The translations under genes were made by a program, and so were the position numbers. The notes under the pieces are model-generated. The model was given only the letters and a program-made list of their open reading frames with translations, was not told where the DNA came from and ran no database searches. Of a DNA stretch of 64,000 nt, positions 43,306 to 54,925 are shown piece after piece (positions within the stretch are counted from its first letter, which is position 1; each line of letters begins with the position of its first letter). The stretch lies in assembly GCA_023853785.1 (NCBI GenBank), contig JAJIRX010000622.1:1302001-1366000 (forward strand), in the 5' to 3' direction. The DNA comes from Psilocybe azurescens. Taxonomy: Eukaryota; Basidiomycota; Agaricomycetes; Agaricales; Agrocybaceae.

Positions 43306-45191
43306 ATGAGGTCTACTTTCTCTGCGTTCGCTTCGTTGGCGATCCTGTCCGTTGTCTCGCCAGCGCTGTCTGTTGCCGTCTACGGCCAGTGTGGTGTATG
43401 AATTTTTGCACTGAACAACATATCAGGGGCATTCTAACCTGTGCCCTTTTATAGGGTCAAACCTACTCCGGATCTACCGTCTGCGATGCTGGGTCGGTTT
43501 GCGTCGTCTCCAACCCTTGTGTGTCCACATAGTTCATTCAGAGCGTCGCTTAGAATATTAATGCTGTATGTATCCCAAATATAGACTACTCGCAGTGCTT
43601 GCCTGGCAGCGCAACTCCCGCCCCCACCTCTACCACCTCCAACGGAGGCGGCGGAACGCCCACCTCGACCTCGACCTCGCCCGGCAACTCCGTCTGCTCT
43701 GGCTCGCGCACCAAGTTCCAGTTCTTCGGTGTCAACGAGTCCGGTGCTGAATTCGGACAGACCGCTTGGCCCGTGAGTTACATTCATTTTTCTTAGAATT
43801 CAGAGCCTTCGCAGGCTCATACAATAATATGCAGGGTGCCCTCGGAAAAGATTACACTTGGCCCAGCCCGAGTTCCATCGACTACTTTGTTGGTCAAGGA
43901 TTTAACACTTTCCGTGTTCCTTTCCTCCTTGAGCGCATGACTCCTCCCGCCACCGGCATCGCTGGCTCTTTCAACCAGACTTACCTCAGTGGTTTGAAGA
44001 CGGTACGATGATGTTTCTTTTGGATAAAGTGAATTGTTGAATACTGACGTGAATCTAGATTGTCAGCTACATCACGAGCAAGGGCGCACACGCTGTTATT
44101 GAACGTATGTAGTGGCCTCGAAGAATTATAGGCTGTGAGGAGACTAATCGGAGATGGTTTATATAGCCCACAATTACATGAGGTACAACAACGGTATCAT
44201 CAGCAGCACCTCCGAGTAAGTTTCTCTTGTGGTACACGCAAGGACTTGTAATTTTTTCTGACATAATTTTTTATAGTTTCTCGACATGTGCGTAGCAATT
44301 TTTTCCCTGGTAAGAAACCTGACAGGAATTGACACACCCTGCCGCTAGTCTGGAAAAACCTGGCCAATGAATTCGTATGTTGCGTTATCATCTGTCGTTG
44401 ATTGTATTGCTAATAGCTTGAAAAACTGTTAGAAATCGACTGCCAATGTTATCTTCGGTGCGTACACCTCTCGGAGCTTTCGGGTGGCTCTCAAGTCTAA
44501 TCGGTTCTTACAGACATCATGAACGAGCCCCATGATATCGATGCTCAGACTGTATTCAACATGAACCAAGCCGCCGTCAATGCCATTCGTGCCAGCGGTG
44601 CCACTCAGCAGCTCATCCTCGTCGAAGGAACCTGTAAGCCGCACATTCTCGTCCTAAAGCTCGACCGCTCGCCTTCTAACCCGTTCCGTTTCTCTCAGCC
44701 TGGACAGGAGCCTGGACATGGCAGTCATCCGGTAACGCCGCCGTCTTCGGCGCGATCAAAGACCCCAACAACAACGTCGCCATCCAGATGCACCAGTACC
44801 TCGACTCGGACGGCTCGGGCACCTCGGGCACCTGCGTGTCGTCGACGATCGGCGCTGAGCGCCTCCAGGTCGCCACCGCATGGCTCCAGGCGAACAACCT
44901 CAAGGGCTTCCTCGGCGAGATCGGCGCGGGCTCGAACTCACAGTGCATCAGTGCCGTGCAAGGTGCGCTCTGTTCGATGCAGCAGTCTGGTGTGTGGATC
45001 GGCGCTCTGTGGTGGGCCGCTGGACCATGGTGGGCTGATGTGAGTAGTTTTTCTTTTGCTGTTGGGTTGTATTTTTGAGAGATTGCTTGTGCTGATGCAA
45101 CCTTCTTTTGCAGTACTTCCAATCTATCGAGCCACCCAGTGGTGCTGCTATTGCACAGATTCTTCCTCAGGCCCTCAAGCCTTTCCTGTAA
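43306..45191 (+). CDS. Secreted endo-beta-1,4-glucanase, N-terminal CBM1 plus GH5 (subfamily 5-like)
   Basis: Twelve exons join in phase to 401 residues (43306-43395, 43455-43518, 43585-43772, 43835-44002, 44059-44104, 44167-44215, 44277-44287, 44349-44374, 44433-44457, 44514-44633, 44699-45039, 45114-45191). A signal peptide (FASLAILSVVSPALS) precedes a cellulose-binding module with VYGQCGGQTYSG, VCVVSNP and YYSQCLPG, a Ser/Thr/Gly linker, then the GH5 barrel: NTFRVPFLLERM, PHNYMRYN, the acid/base motif DIMNEPHDID and the nucleophile motif GFLGEIGAG. It cleaves internal bonds of cellulose outside the cell. A 3'-proximal exon of only 11 nt (44277-44287) is needed to keep phase. Confidence 0.93.
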
Positions 45192-46693
45192 AAGATGTTA
45201 TCTAGGGACGTATTTACATGTATGCGCGCTGCTTTGCCGTTTGTGATACGAAGCTAGATATAAAATAAAGAATCGAACTGAATTTATGTTGCCATCAAAG
45301 TGACGATTGAAAATAAACATGAGTGAATTGTAGGGACGAAGGCCAATTACATAGAAGGATTGATTTCTCCGCAGAACGTAATAGAAATACGGCCTGCTTT
45401 GATCAAATATCAATGACCAAGTGTCCTCAACCGAGTGCGGATTGTTGTACATAATAGTCAAATGGACTAGAGAGTAGAAGCCTGTCAAGCTCTTAATCCC
45501 CTATTTCATTAGAATCTGCCAAGACCTAAGACGTCATACGAGTCATACTATTAGACTGATCCGCCAATGCTACGAAGCAGAGGAATGCAGACCGAAGCTG
45601 CTTGTCCAAGTAAAAAGCGCCCGTGATTAAGGTCGTCACAAATACGCTCATGATTGCCTACGATTCACACATCTAGAGCAAGTCCACTGATGTATCGTGA
45701 CCATATTTATGGACAATTTTAAGCACATATATTCTACGAAAGGGACACACGCGAGACAAATGAGAAGATGTGGCGTACACCATGTGTTGAGGCTGGGTAT
45801 GCACTATGCGTCGCATGACCGACTCGAGAACCTGATAAGGCTTGAACGAGTTTGAAATACGGAATGTCAAGCGAAAGGCGGAGAGGCGTGTACCTGCGTG
45901 TACTTGGATTGCTGGTCATGGGCACTGATACGCCTTAAAAGGTGAACGCATCGATGATACGTTGGCGGCAGAGGGACCCGGTGTGCTATGTATAGAGCAC
46001 AGACATATGCGATAGAGGAGACGGCGATAAGCCAAAATAGTACGCTGGGGAGGTGTTCCCATGGCGTACTGGACGCGTGCGTGTTCTCTTTTCGAGGTAC
46101 AGGACCGACAGCACGAGTGTTAACGTACTTGGGTTCGAACTTTATCATTTTTTGTTCTGTTTCATGGTACGGACATCACTTGGGGCAGGGCAAGGAGAGA
46201 TCCGATGCGCAGTTGCTGGATGAGCGCTCGGGATTGATGATTTGTTGGTGTATTTTTGGGGGGCAGGTTTATTATAAAGCAAAGGTTGGGGGACAGGCGG
46301 CAGGCCCAAGACCACGATGTTACAACGAGTCGTTGACAGCCGAGAAGCCGGTCAGGTGAAGTCAGGGTGTGTCTCAAGATTGACGTGAACCAGATGAGGT
46401 TAATGGTGGCGATATACAAAGAGAGGATGATCCATGCATCATGACCTGCCTGACGCTTTTCATTTCCCCCCGCACTGCTTTATCTGCCCGCCCTTCTTAG
46501 CTTTCTCTTTGCCTCGCGTGTGTCTGCGTGCAACATCGCCCCCGCCTCGCGCCTTCCACCTTGCTCAATTTCATTTTACTTATATTAACCCTTCCACTAT
46601 CAGCCCTGTCTATCTACACTATCCTGTCCTATCCTTTTACTCGAATATCTAGATAATCCCTTCAATCATTGAACCCTTGCCATTAGCGAAACA
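45192..46693. other. Long intergenic region
   Basis: About 1.5 kb without a confident gene. The last 250 bp (from about 46440) are strongly pyrimidine-rich and end just before the MFS start, typical of a fungal promoter and 5' UTR. The only notable frame is the small membrane-protein candidate at 45867-46148. Confidence 0.4.
45867..46148 (-). CDS. Possible small single-span membrane protein
   Basis: A 93-residue frame with a real ATG (MIKFEPKYVNTRAVG) and one hydrophobic helix (VLFWLIAVSSIAYVCALYIA), followed by a basic Arg/His-rich tail. No family recognised and no introns needed. It could be a genuine small gene or chance. Confidence 0.22.
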   Translation of the reverse strand: MIKFEPKYVNTRAVGPVPRKENTHASSTPWEHLPSVLFWLIAVSSIAYVCALYIAHRVPLPPTYHRCVHLLRRISAHDQQSKYTQVHASPPFA

Positions 46694-49219
46694 ATGTCGC
46701 GCTCCCAGCTGCCTCCACTCAACACCGTGGCAGGCGACGCCCTCATCGGCCCAGACATTGCTTCCTTCAACTCACCGTCCCGCAGTAGACCGCAGCCTAT
46801 ACCTGGAAGCTCAAAGCTCCTACCCCTGAGCAGCCGGAAGAATAAGAACAAGAACAAGGCGACTGATGTTGCTGCTCCTGTTGAAGACGATGAGGATGAG
46901 GACAATGTGCCAAGCACAGACGCGGACGAGTCAACACCGCTGCTATCGACACAGAAGCCCAAGAAGAAACCATTCTACCGCCCGCGACCGTTATGGTATG
47001 TCCATGTCCATATTTGTAGGCATATATCCCTCAATTGCGCGCCCTTTCTAGGCTTGTGCCTTTTGCCATAACTGCTTCCTTGGTGGTGAGTCCAATTCTG
47101 TTCATTAGCTGCTACTCCCTTCTGAGTTGCCCACCACCATATCCATAGCGCGCAATGACGCTCGCACCCCGCGTTGAGATCTTCACACAGCTCTCCTGCA
47201 ACAAATTGCACGGTCACCACCACTGGAATCACACACAGGTACCAGTGATATTCTCTTCGATGGACCCCGTCAGTCCTCGTCTTTTCCATTCCGTTGAGTT
47301 TCCTGTATCCAATATTTCAACACCGCTGTCCCTCCTCCTCGATCCCTCAGACCAGGACAGAAAAGACAGCGATGACACGGAGGATCCTCGACGCCTGCCC
47401 TCTGAGAGATGTCTTTCCGATCCCGCAGTTTTAGCAGGCGCTGCACGCATTCAAGCCGTCATGACGACCACCATGGGTTTCCTTTCTGCCTTGACCACAG
47501 GTTGGTGGGGCCACTTCAGCGAGCGCCACGGACGCACCCGCGTAATGGCCATCTCTACCTTCGGTCTTTTCTTGACGTGCGTCCATATCTCCATGCGCGT
47601 ATTCTCTGACTGACCCACAGCCCATCCGCCCATAGAGATCTAACATTCATCCTGGTATCCACTCCATCCTCCCCGCTTTCACAGCACGGCCACAACCTCC
47701 TTCTTGTAGCACCCGTCATCGAGGGCTTCCTTGGTGGTTGGTCGACGCTCCAATCAGCGACATCTTCCTACCTCAGCGATTGCACCTCCCCGGCTCGCGC
47801 GCGCAAATTTTCAGCCGCTTCCAGGGTGTCTTCTACCTTGGCTTAGCCGTGGGTCCCAGCATCGGCGGGTGGCTGATCCAGCACCCACTACGCGCACTCA
47901 CGGGTGATGCTGCTGCCGCTGGTGGCAAGACGGTGACGACAGTATTTTGGGTTTCGATCATGCTCTCGTTCATCAACTTCGTGCTTGTGCTCTTCGTATT
48001 TCCCGAGTCGCTAGGCAAGAAGAAGATGGAGCAGGCCGTTGCTGCTGCTAGCAAGACTGGTGGTCTTGATACTGCTATGAGTGCCGGGACGCAGGAGGCC
48101 GTTGGGTCTTCTGGTGTGCAAGAGGTGGTAGCAACGGACGGGGTGATTGTCGGATTTTTGAGACCATTGGCCGTATTCCTGCCTGCCATGGTACTTCAAC
48201 CCTCACCAAATGGGATAGGCCTCAGGAAAAGACGGGATTGGAGTTTGACGATGCTCGCACTGGCCTTGTTTGCCTATATGCTGTCCACGGGATTGTACCA
48301 GCTCAAGTACATGTATGCGATGCAAACATATGGATGGGGTGCCGAGCAGCTTGGGTATTATATCTCGTTCATGGGTGTTGGAAGGGCGATGTGGCTGTTG
48401 TTTGCATTGCCGCGTGAGTTTTTCTTTTCCGTTCGCGACCGTGTTTGCTTCGAGGAGTGGTACTAACTTGCCATCTTTCAAGTTCTTATTGGGTTCTTCA
48501 AGCCAAAGCCAAAGCCCAAACAGCAGCCGGCAGGCATCGAAACCAACGGCCCGACCAACGCGAACCAGCAGCCGGCAGGCAAGAAACCCAAGCCCACGCG
48601 AACCCAGCTGGGAGAGGAGATCAAGTTCGATTTGGGTCTTACCAAGTGCTCATTGCTGGTGGACATCGTGTCGCACAGCTTGGTGGCGCTCCTGCCTGGG
48701 CCAGAGCATGCGGGTCTAACGGGCTTGGGGTTGATTGCCGGTGGAGGTGTGAGCCCGGAGAAGAGCCAGGCGCTCTTCGTGCTCGCGTCGTCGATGAACG
48801 GGATGGGCAGCGGCGCGGTGCCGGCGATACAGAGTCTCGCGCTGTGCATGATGCAGGTGCGCGCGTTCAACGGCGGGGAGGTGGCTGATGGGGGCGACTC
48901 CAACGTGTCCGCGTCTGGCGAGACGCCTGGATCAGGGACGCTGTTCGGCGCGCTGGCGGTGCTGCAGGCCACCGGGCAGATGATCCTGGGGCCGATGCTG
49001 TTCGGGCTCATCTACAGCGGCACGGCGGCGACGTTCCCCAAGGCCATATTCGTGGTGGGCGCGGGGATCATGACGTTTGCGCTGGCGATGATCATGTGTG
49101 TGCGGAACCCGGTGAAGGGGCTGAGTAGGCGGAGGAGGCTGCAGATGCATGGTGATGAGGCAGAGAGGGGGAGGTCGAGGGCTAGTAAAGACCTTAGAGG
49201 GGGCGCTGTGAGATATTAA
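46694..49219 (+). CDS. MFS transporter with acidic-dileucine N-terminus, one-base frameshift
   Basis: The start ATG at 46694 opens a ~100-residue hydrophilic N-terminus with a Lys/Asn-rich patch, an acidic run and ADESTPLLS, an acidic dileucine sorting signal often used for vacuolar delivery. Membrane segments follow: GAARIQAVMTTTMGFLSALT, the TM2-3 loop GHFSERHGRTRVMAIS, EGFLGGWSTLQSATSSYLSD, QGVFYLGLAVGPSIGG, and later WGAEQLGYYISFMGVG. This is an MFS drug/tetracycline-type fold common in basidiomycetes; the substrate is unknown. After SDCTSP the frame is lost: the C-run 47788-47791 is one base short, and one more C gives SDCTSPGSRAQIFSRFQG. The stop at 49219 is then in frame. Confidence 0.8.
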
Positions 49220-49583
49220 GTTATTACCTAGGCTTGTATTGTTATAATTTGTAGATTAATAGAAAGACTTTTAAAGTTGTAACTCTGCTGTCCAGTGTGT
49301 TGCAACTCCCTTCGCTTGTGGCGCGTAGAAAAAATGACTCACGTGACACCGATAAAGCGATTAATGACGCGGTTGCCAGGCACTTCAACACTTCGAAAAC
49401 GCATCTGGCAGATCGCGTCCGAAAAGAAGATGCGTAGAAGAGAAGAAATCCAAGCCTAGCTGAGCACCAGAAATATAAAAAATCTCGAGAAAGAAATATA
49501 TTTGATTTGCTACTACCACCAGACATTCATATACAGATAACTGGATACGTTGCTGAAAACTCATCGATAATACTAGTACCAGC
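49220..49583. other. Convergent intergenic region
   Basis: The 3' flanks of the MFS gene (+) and the small secreted protein (-). AT-rich, nothing else seen. Confidence 0.45.
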
Positions 49584-50499
49584 CTACGGATTTAGTTGGC
49601 TTTGTAAAAAGACAGATCAGATGTATGTTTTGTAGGGCCGACAGAAAGTAGACGTACTCAACAAAGAAAGGGGCGCCGTTGAGCATGCCTTCACATCCAC
49701 CTTGTTGCGTATTTCCGCAGACGTGGAATACTTCCGAAGCAGCTGCCCCCTACAGACATTTCAATTTGAGCGTTTGTAAATTATGTCTGTCATGAAATAG
49801 AGAACGAGAGCATACAAAGTCGTTAAAGCAGTATTCCGTCGCTTGCGTTGCGCTGGTGCCGAACGCTGCGTATTCGCAGCTGTTGAGGATAAATGCGAGC
49901 GCTTGGTTTGGTGGGATCGTGAATGTGGCCGCTGAAAATAACGCGTAAGTTGCATATTTACTCAATTCGGATTTAGTACGCACTGTTGCTGATCAGTGAA
50001 TTTGCGAGATTGGTGCAATCAGCGGAAGACATGGACGCGGTCGTAGGAAAGCACTTGTTGAAGAAGCCTGGTGGATTTTGATTTTTTCCATGAGTATACG
50101 GCAGCAATGATATCATAACATTAACACATCGACAGTGGCGAAAAAATACTGACATGAGACACCACATATGCAATTTGAGGTCGTGCACTGGGAAGCGGCT
50201 CTCTTATTCTGCAAGTCCAACGAGCGCAGTGCATTTGCGGGTTGACGTCTAGCTGGGGCCTCGGGGAGTGTGTTGGAGCAATTGAACCTCTGCATTGTGA
50301 TAACATGTCCGGAGGGCATCGTAACAGGCTTGGATTCGATGATATGCTTGTTATCGCATTGTCTAGCGTGGCCTGTGAAGCAGAGATGGAGTCAGGATAT
50401 TTCATCGAGCGTTCATTTAAAGAGAAGGAGGGTATGTTGCATACCTGAGATGATGCTCGACGTGGTGACAAGGACGAAGAATAGGAGCTTCGAGTACAT
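49584..50499 (-). CDS. Small secreted cysteine-rich protein
   Basis: The start ATG at 50499 opens a signal peptide (MYSKLLFFVLVTTSSIIS) with a donor right after it. Downstream exons give APARRQPANALRSLDLQNKR, a dense Cys segment SQCTTSNCICGVSCFFNKC, SSADCTNLANSLISNS, then AFILNSCEYAAFGTSATQ, EYCFNDF, VFHVCGNTQQGGCEGMLNGA. I count ten cysteines in the mature part. The KR after QNK could be a Kex2-type processing site. The exon 2 acceptor is not certain. It resembles secreted Agaricomycete proteins of unknown function; effector or surface roles would be guesses. Confidence 0.6.
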
Positions 50500-51598
50500 T
50501 CTAGCAAGTGTAGAGATAGATCCAGAGGAGGCAGCAAAGTCTAACTGCTTGGAAATTTCGCTCTTCAACTGAGTAGCTTTATACTTTTGCTGGACATCTT
50601 GTTCAACGTATTGACCTCGGTCCTCAGGCCAGGTGGTCCACGGACGTGTGAGGAAAAGTCAGCTCCTGAGACCGAAAGTGCACGTAAATGTTTGAGAAGA
50701 GCACAGATATAAGGATGGGGCAGCGTTCAAAGTCTGTCATAAAGCTTTGCCGATGTCTTTCACTTAGAGTTCAGTACTCATTCTGGGGTGCCGTCCTCCG
50801 GTGTGTCCACAAAGTGTCCATCGGCCGCAGCATCAATCGGGCATCAATTCCTTGAAATAGAAGTAGTCGCCCACAAAAATAAGAATGTGTGAACATGGAT
50901 GTGTTAACAGTGTTACCCGTAACATGATGGCATCGAGGAAACGGTCCTCCGGATGATTGCGGGGTAAAGAATGGAGAAAAAGAGAGGGAGTAGAATTGCA
51001 AATGCGGATCGGTCAAGAGGGACCAACTTCAACTTGACAAGACCCAGAGTACTGAAAGTCTGGACACAAAATTGATTGAAGAATACCAATGAGAATCCAG
51101 TTCCCTGGTGCGAAGTGTCTCGACTCTCGAGATACCGAGGAATGTACGTGGAAAGCCGCACGTTTGGCGGTAGACAGTCACCCGAGTCTTTGCAAGAAAA
51201 CAGGAAAGATAAGAGCATTCTCTCGAAAGCCGGGAATCGAGCAGAAGGACTAGATAGTTGATACGTTGCAGATGGTACCCTGGCCAAGAGGAGGTGAGAA
51301 GAACGTGCCCTGTGATAAGCTTGCCGATAGAATGATTTGACGAGTGACATTGAGACTTGAGTGGTGCGATGCAATAATTGCGTCTATACAATGAAGGGAA
51401 CTGCTATAAGATTTGTCTTTTCGCGTATTTGCCATCGTTCTTGACTGTGAGCTTTCTTTCAGGAGTCGTTCATATGGTGGCACTGGAGGATGACGGACCG
51501 GTGGGAAACAAACAAAAGACAACACAGGCGGAGTGGTTCCTGTTGTTGTTCTGACTGAGCGAGACTTTATACTTTTCTCTCTCTTTCAAAAGAAAGAG
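50500..51598. other. Divergent intergenic region
   Basis: About 1.1 kb between the small secreted protein (-) and MED19 (+). Frames on the minus strand (for example 50913-51374) show no motif and look like chance. Promoters of both genes must lie here. Confidence 0.4.
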
Positions 51599-53516
51599 AT
51601 GATGAACACCAACGCCGTCGCTGGCCCTTCCTCAATGCCTTCCCTTATTCCCCATTACTCAAGTTCACCGTCCCCACCTCCCCCAACTCATCAGTACCCA
51701 CGTCTCCCTACTCCTCCCCTTTTATTTCTCCCGCCTCCTCCAGGTTATTCTTTTCCATCTCTCTCTATTATTCTAGCTACTGACATCTTAACCGCTATAC
51801 CATCACACACCACACACCACACTCTACCCCTCACAGTCCGTACACAACCGAAGCAGCATCTCGCAAGCACCCAGGATTTACTCGCCCGATTCCACCTCCA
51901 CCCCGCATATGATAAATACGTTCGCCCGCTCGTCACTCCAGGAGACGATTCCGTGTCAGCATCCATCCATGATCAACCTACAAACACCGTCGACGGTGCC
52001 ACTGACAGGTTGGATAAAGGAAAGGGCAGGGAGAGGGATCCAACCTCAGCAGGGACACCCGGTCCTTCAGGTGCTGCTGAGGCGGATCAAGCCGATGGCG
52101 GCGATGGTGATGACGATGACGCTCCAGGTGGAAAAGGAGAGAAGAAGAAGAAGAACACTTACAAGCATTTAATCAAGGGTGTACCTGGTATGTCTCTACC
52201 TCTCCTTTATTTCTTAGGTTTTGGAGGGGGCGCTTTCCTTTTTTCTTATGTTTTTGTTTAACCTTCTTACTTTCACTTGGGGCTCGTGCTTACATCGTGT
52301 TTGTGCCTGCTCCAGGCAAGCATTCGCTCAAAAGGATGACTGGCTAACCAGCATGATGCTTGTGCCGCCAAAACAACGCATGCGCATATCTCAATTCGAT
52401 TTGAAGACTCAAGAGGATGCGTTCACCGTTAGCTCAGATGGTCTTAAGGGCGTATGTTTTTTTTTTCTTTTCGTATCATTTGTCCTTGATTCTCAAATCA
52501 TGCAGTGGAACATCAACACCCTCGTCGTCGAATCCGCACAGGCCCGGGAAGACCGGAAAAACGGGTACGTTATCTCTTTTCGTCATTTGTACATAGTCTA
52601 TCATCGCAACCGTTTTCTCACAAACTCCCTTTTTTCCTTCTCGTTCACCAGAAAGAGGCCAGGCGACTCGCGAAGTTACAACAAGCACAAGCACAGGCGA
52701 ATGGAGTGGCATCTTCTGCTACAGGCGCATCAACTCCGTTGCCCTTCGTTGCTACGCCTGCTGTGTCAACGCCCGTCGTAGCGCATCCACAACCTGTGAA
52801 AGGTTCTGTGCAGGCTGGTGCTGGTGCACGGCGGATGGTCGTGCCTGGGAGAATGGGCACACCTCGAACGGGAGCTGGGGCAGTGGGAGTGGGCACACCA
52901 AGACCAATGTCTGCAGCGCCACCGCCACCTACGGTGGCTATCCCTAGTCCCGTGTTTGCGGCACAGGCGTCTGGAGAAGGGGGAGGCGCAAATGGGCCCA
53001 CTATGATAGCGACATCGACATCGACTGTTCCTAGGCCAGGATCAGCGGTACCTAGACCAGGATCAGCGGTTCCACGACCTGGGACTGTACCAATGAAGCA
53101 GCAGCAAGGGCAAGGACAGCCGCCCTTGAGGACCGGCACGCCTATGGATGTCGATCAGCAGAGAGGGAAGAAGAGGGAGAGAGATGAGGGCGTTTCGATA
53201 AATGGCAACGTGAATGGGAATGGCGCACATGTGAATGGACATGGGCACGGCATGGTAAACGGTGGGGGAGGTGGTGTGCAGCAGTATCAGGGAGCGATGG
53301 CGCATCCTAATCATGGAACTGTAAACTCGAAAGCTGGTACCGGAAATATACGACCCAGACCGATTAAGAAGCAGAGAATGGTATGCTCTTTTTTTTTGTG
53401 TCTCTTTACTTTTTGCTCGGATGCTTACGAGTTTTTGTGGCTTGTAGGATATGCAAGGACAGGCGAGGGATGTCAATGGTCCAGTGCAACAGCAGCCTAC
53501 GCCGCAGGGTGTATAG
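51599..53516 (+). CDS. MED19: Mediator subunit 19 (Rox3-like), two one-base indels
   Basis: Exons 51599-52187, 52316-52451, 52506-52564, 52652-53380 and 53448-53516. The conserved core is NTYKHLIKGVPGKHS, then DDWLTSMMLVPPKQRMRI, EDAFTVSSDGLKGWNINTLV and ESAQAREDRK, the signature of fungal Mediator subunit 19, a head-middle linker of the RNA polymerase II coactivator. A ~200-residue Pro/Ser/acidic N-terminal extension and a low-complexity tail (including three PRPGSAV-type repeats near 53030-53095) flank it. Two A-runs, 52330-52333 and 52557-52561, are each one base short. Restoring them gives LKKDDWL and DRKKRKEARR and makes exons 2 and 3 end in phase. Both are likely sequence errors. Confidence 0.82.
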
Positions 53517-54925
53517 GCTTACTAGGATCTTGGGCATCTGGTTTCATTTCGTCCTCCCTACTGTAACCTCCTGCCCTTGCTTCTGTCATTTCGGATCGGC
53601 ATGGTCTCGTAGGCGGTTATCATCCCGAAGTTTAACGGTCTTTATCCTTCCTATCGCTTCGAATAGAGGCCAAGCCTTGGATCAAAAGCCCATCGACGAA
53701 GAAATTGTTAGTGGACGTATATATAGCCGTCACGAAGTGGCCGCAAACGTGGTTGAATTATAGGACAAGGTCCTTCACCTGCCTCTATAATTGCTCTACC
53801 TTGGACGCTCCTCCTGCGTGTCACTGGTTTGAACATCCCACCGCTTTCATCTCGACCGATTGTGAACGTTCGACATTCACCTATTCGCCTTGAATCACGG
53901 TCCTCATTTCACTTTTCCTTCCTCCACTTCCTGGCTTGCTTTGCAACTACAATTCCTACATCGTTATCATCAAACATCATATCTGGGCGACTTTATTTTT
54001 TTCTGTTCTTTTCGTTTTCATTTCTTTTTTCCCCTTTGCTTCTCTGTGTTTTCTCTCGCTTTTCATTTCCTCGTTCATGTGTCTCGGGCTCACGGTTTTT
54101 CTCCTCTTCCTCTTCCTTTCCATCTCCTTTTTTTCTTTCCGCGTTCTTCCCTCCTCCCTTCTCTTTTCTATTCTTCAATGTTTATTTTTTGTTAATTCCA
54201 ACAATCTGTTCCTGGTTCTATCTCATACTTACCTTTCTTCCCTTTGCTACATCCACTTCATACTTCCAAACAAGCAATACATCGCCCTCATGGGCTCTGC
54301 AGTTCCCTCCCTTAAACTTGGACCATTAAAGAGCGACGATGCGTAACGGTGATATGAGCGTGATGTAAAGATTATGTTGGATGGAAAGCACGCTAAAGGG
54401 TTCGAATGTGTATTTATATGCGCGTTCTGCGCGGGGTGTCTTTCCCTTTTTGTTGATCCGTGGATTATAAGTGCTGGTGTCCGCAGTCTTGCGTGGGTTT
54501 GCGGCGCAGTATGCATGGGTGTGGGGATATGTACTTGAAATCATGTCTAAGCGGGTTGAATTGCCGCTTAGCCAAGTGTGAGCTTGTCAGGCTGTCATGA
54601 CGAGTAGAGCTCAATTCCGGCTTGTCATGTCCTTTTGACTTGCAACTAAATCTTACTTCCCACTCACCTACTTACCCATTTTCTTGTTGGCATACTTCTA
54701 GCTAGATACGTGCCGGTTTTCTGACATCGAATTTTTTCATTGTTAGGTGCGTTTTACAATTTTACAAATATATGCGTTCTGACAACGATCGTTCTTTTTA
54801 GTATCTCTCTTCCTCTTTTACAACTTCTATTACGCCTGTCCGAACATTCTCATCTGCCCACTGTGTTCTGCCAGTCTAGGTTATGGTAAATCGGTATTGG
54901 TGAATTGTCGCTCCTGGCGTTCGTG
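53517..54925. other. Intergenic region with strong pyrimidine tract
   Basis: About 1.4 kb. From about 53880 to 54270 the plus strand is almost purely C/T with many T-runs, which creates long artificial Phe/Ser/Leu-rich frames. I regard it as promoter/5' UTR sequence or 3' flank, not coding. Confidence 0.5.

Noticed and set aside
50913..51374. 153-residue minus-strand frame before MED19
   Set aside because: No ATG-supported domain, unusual composition and overlap with other open frames; probably chance in a promoter region.
53829..54346. Three long overlapping plus-strand frames rich in Phe, Ser and Leu
   Set aside because: They come from a C/T-only tract that is open in all three frames at once; there is no motif and this is typical of fungal promoters.
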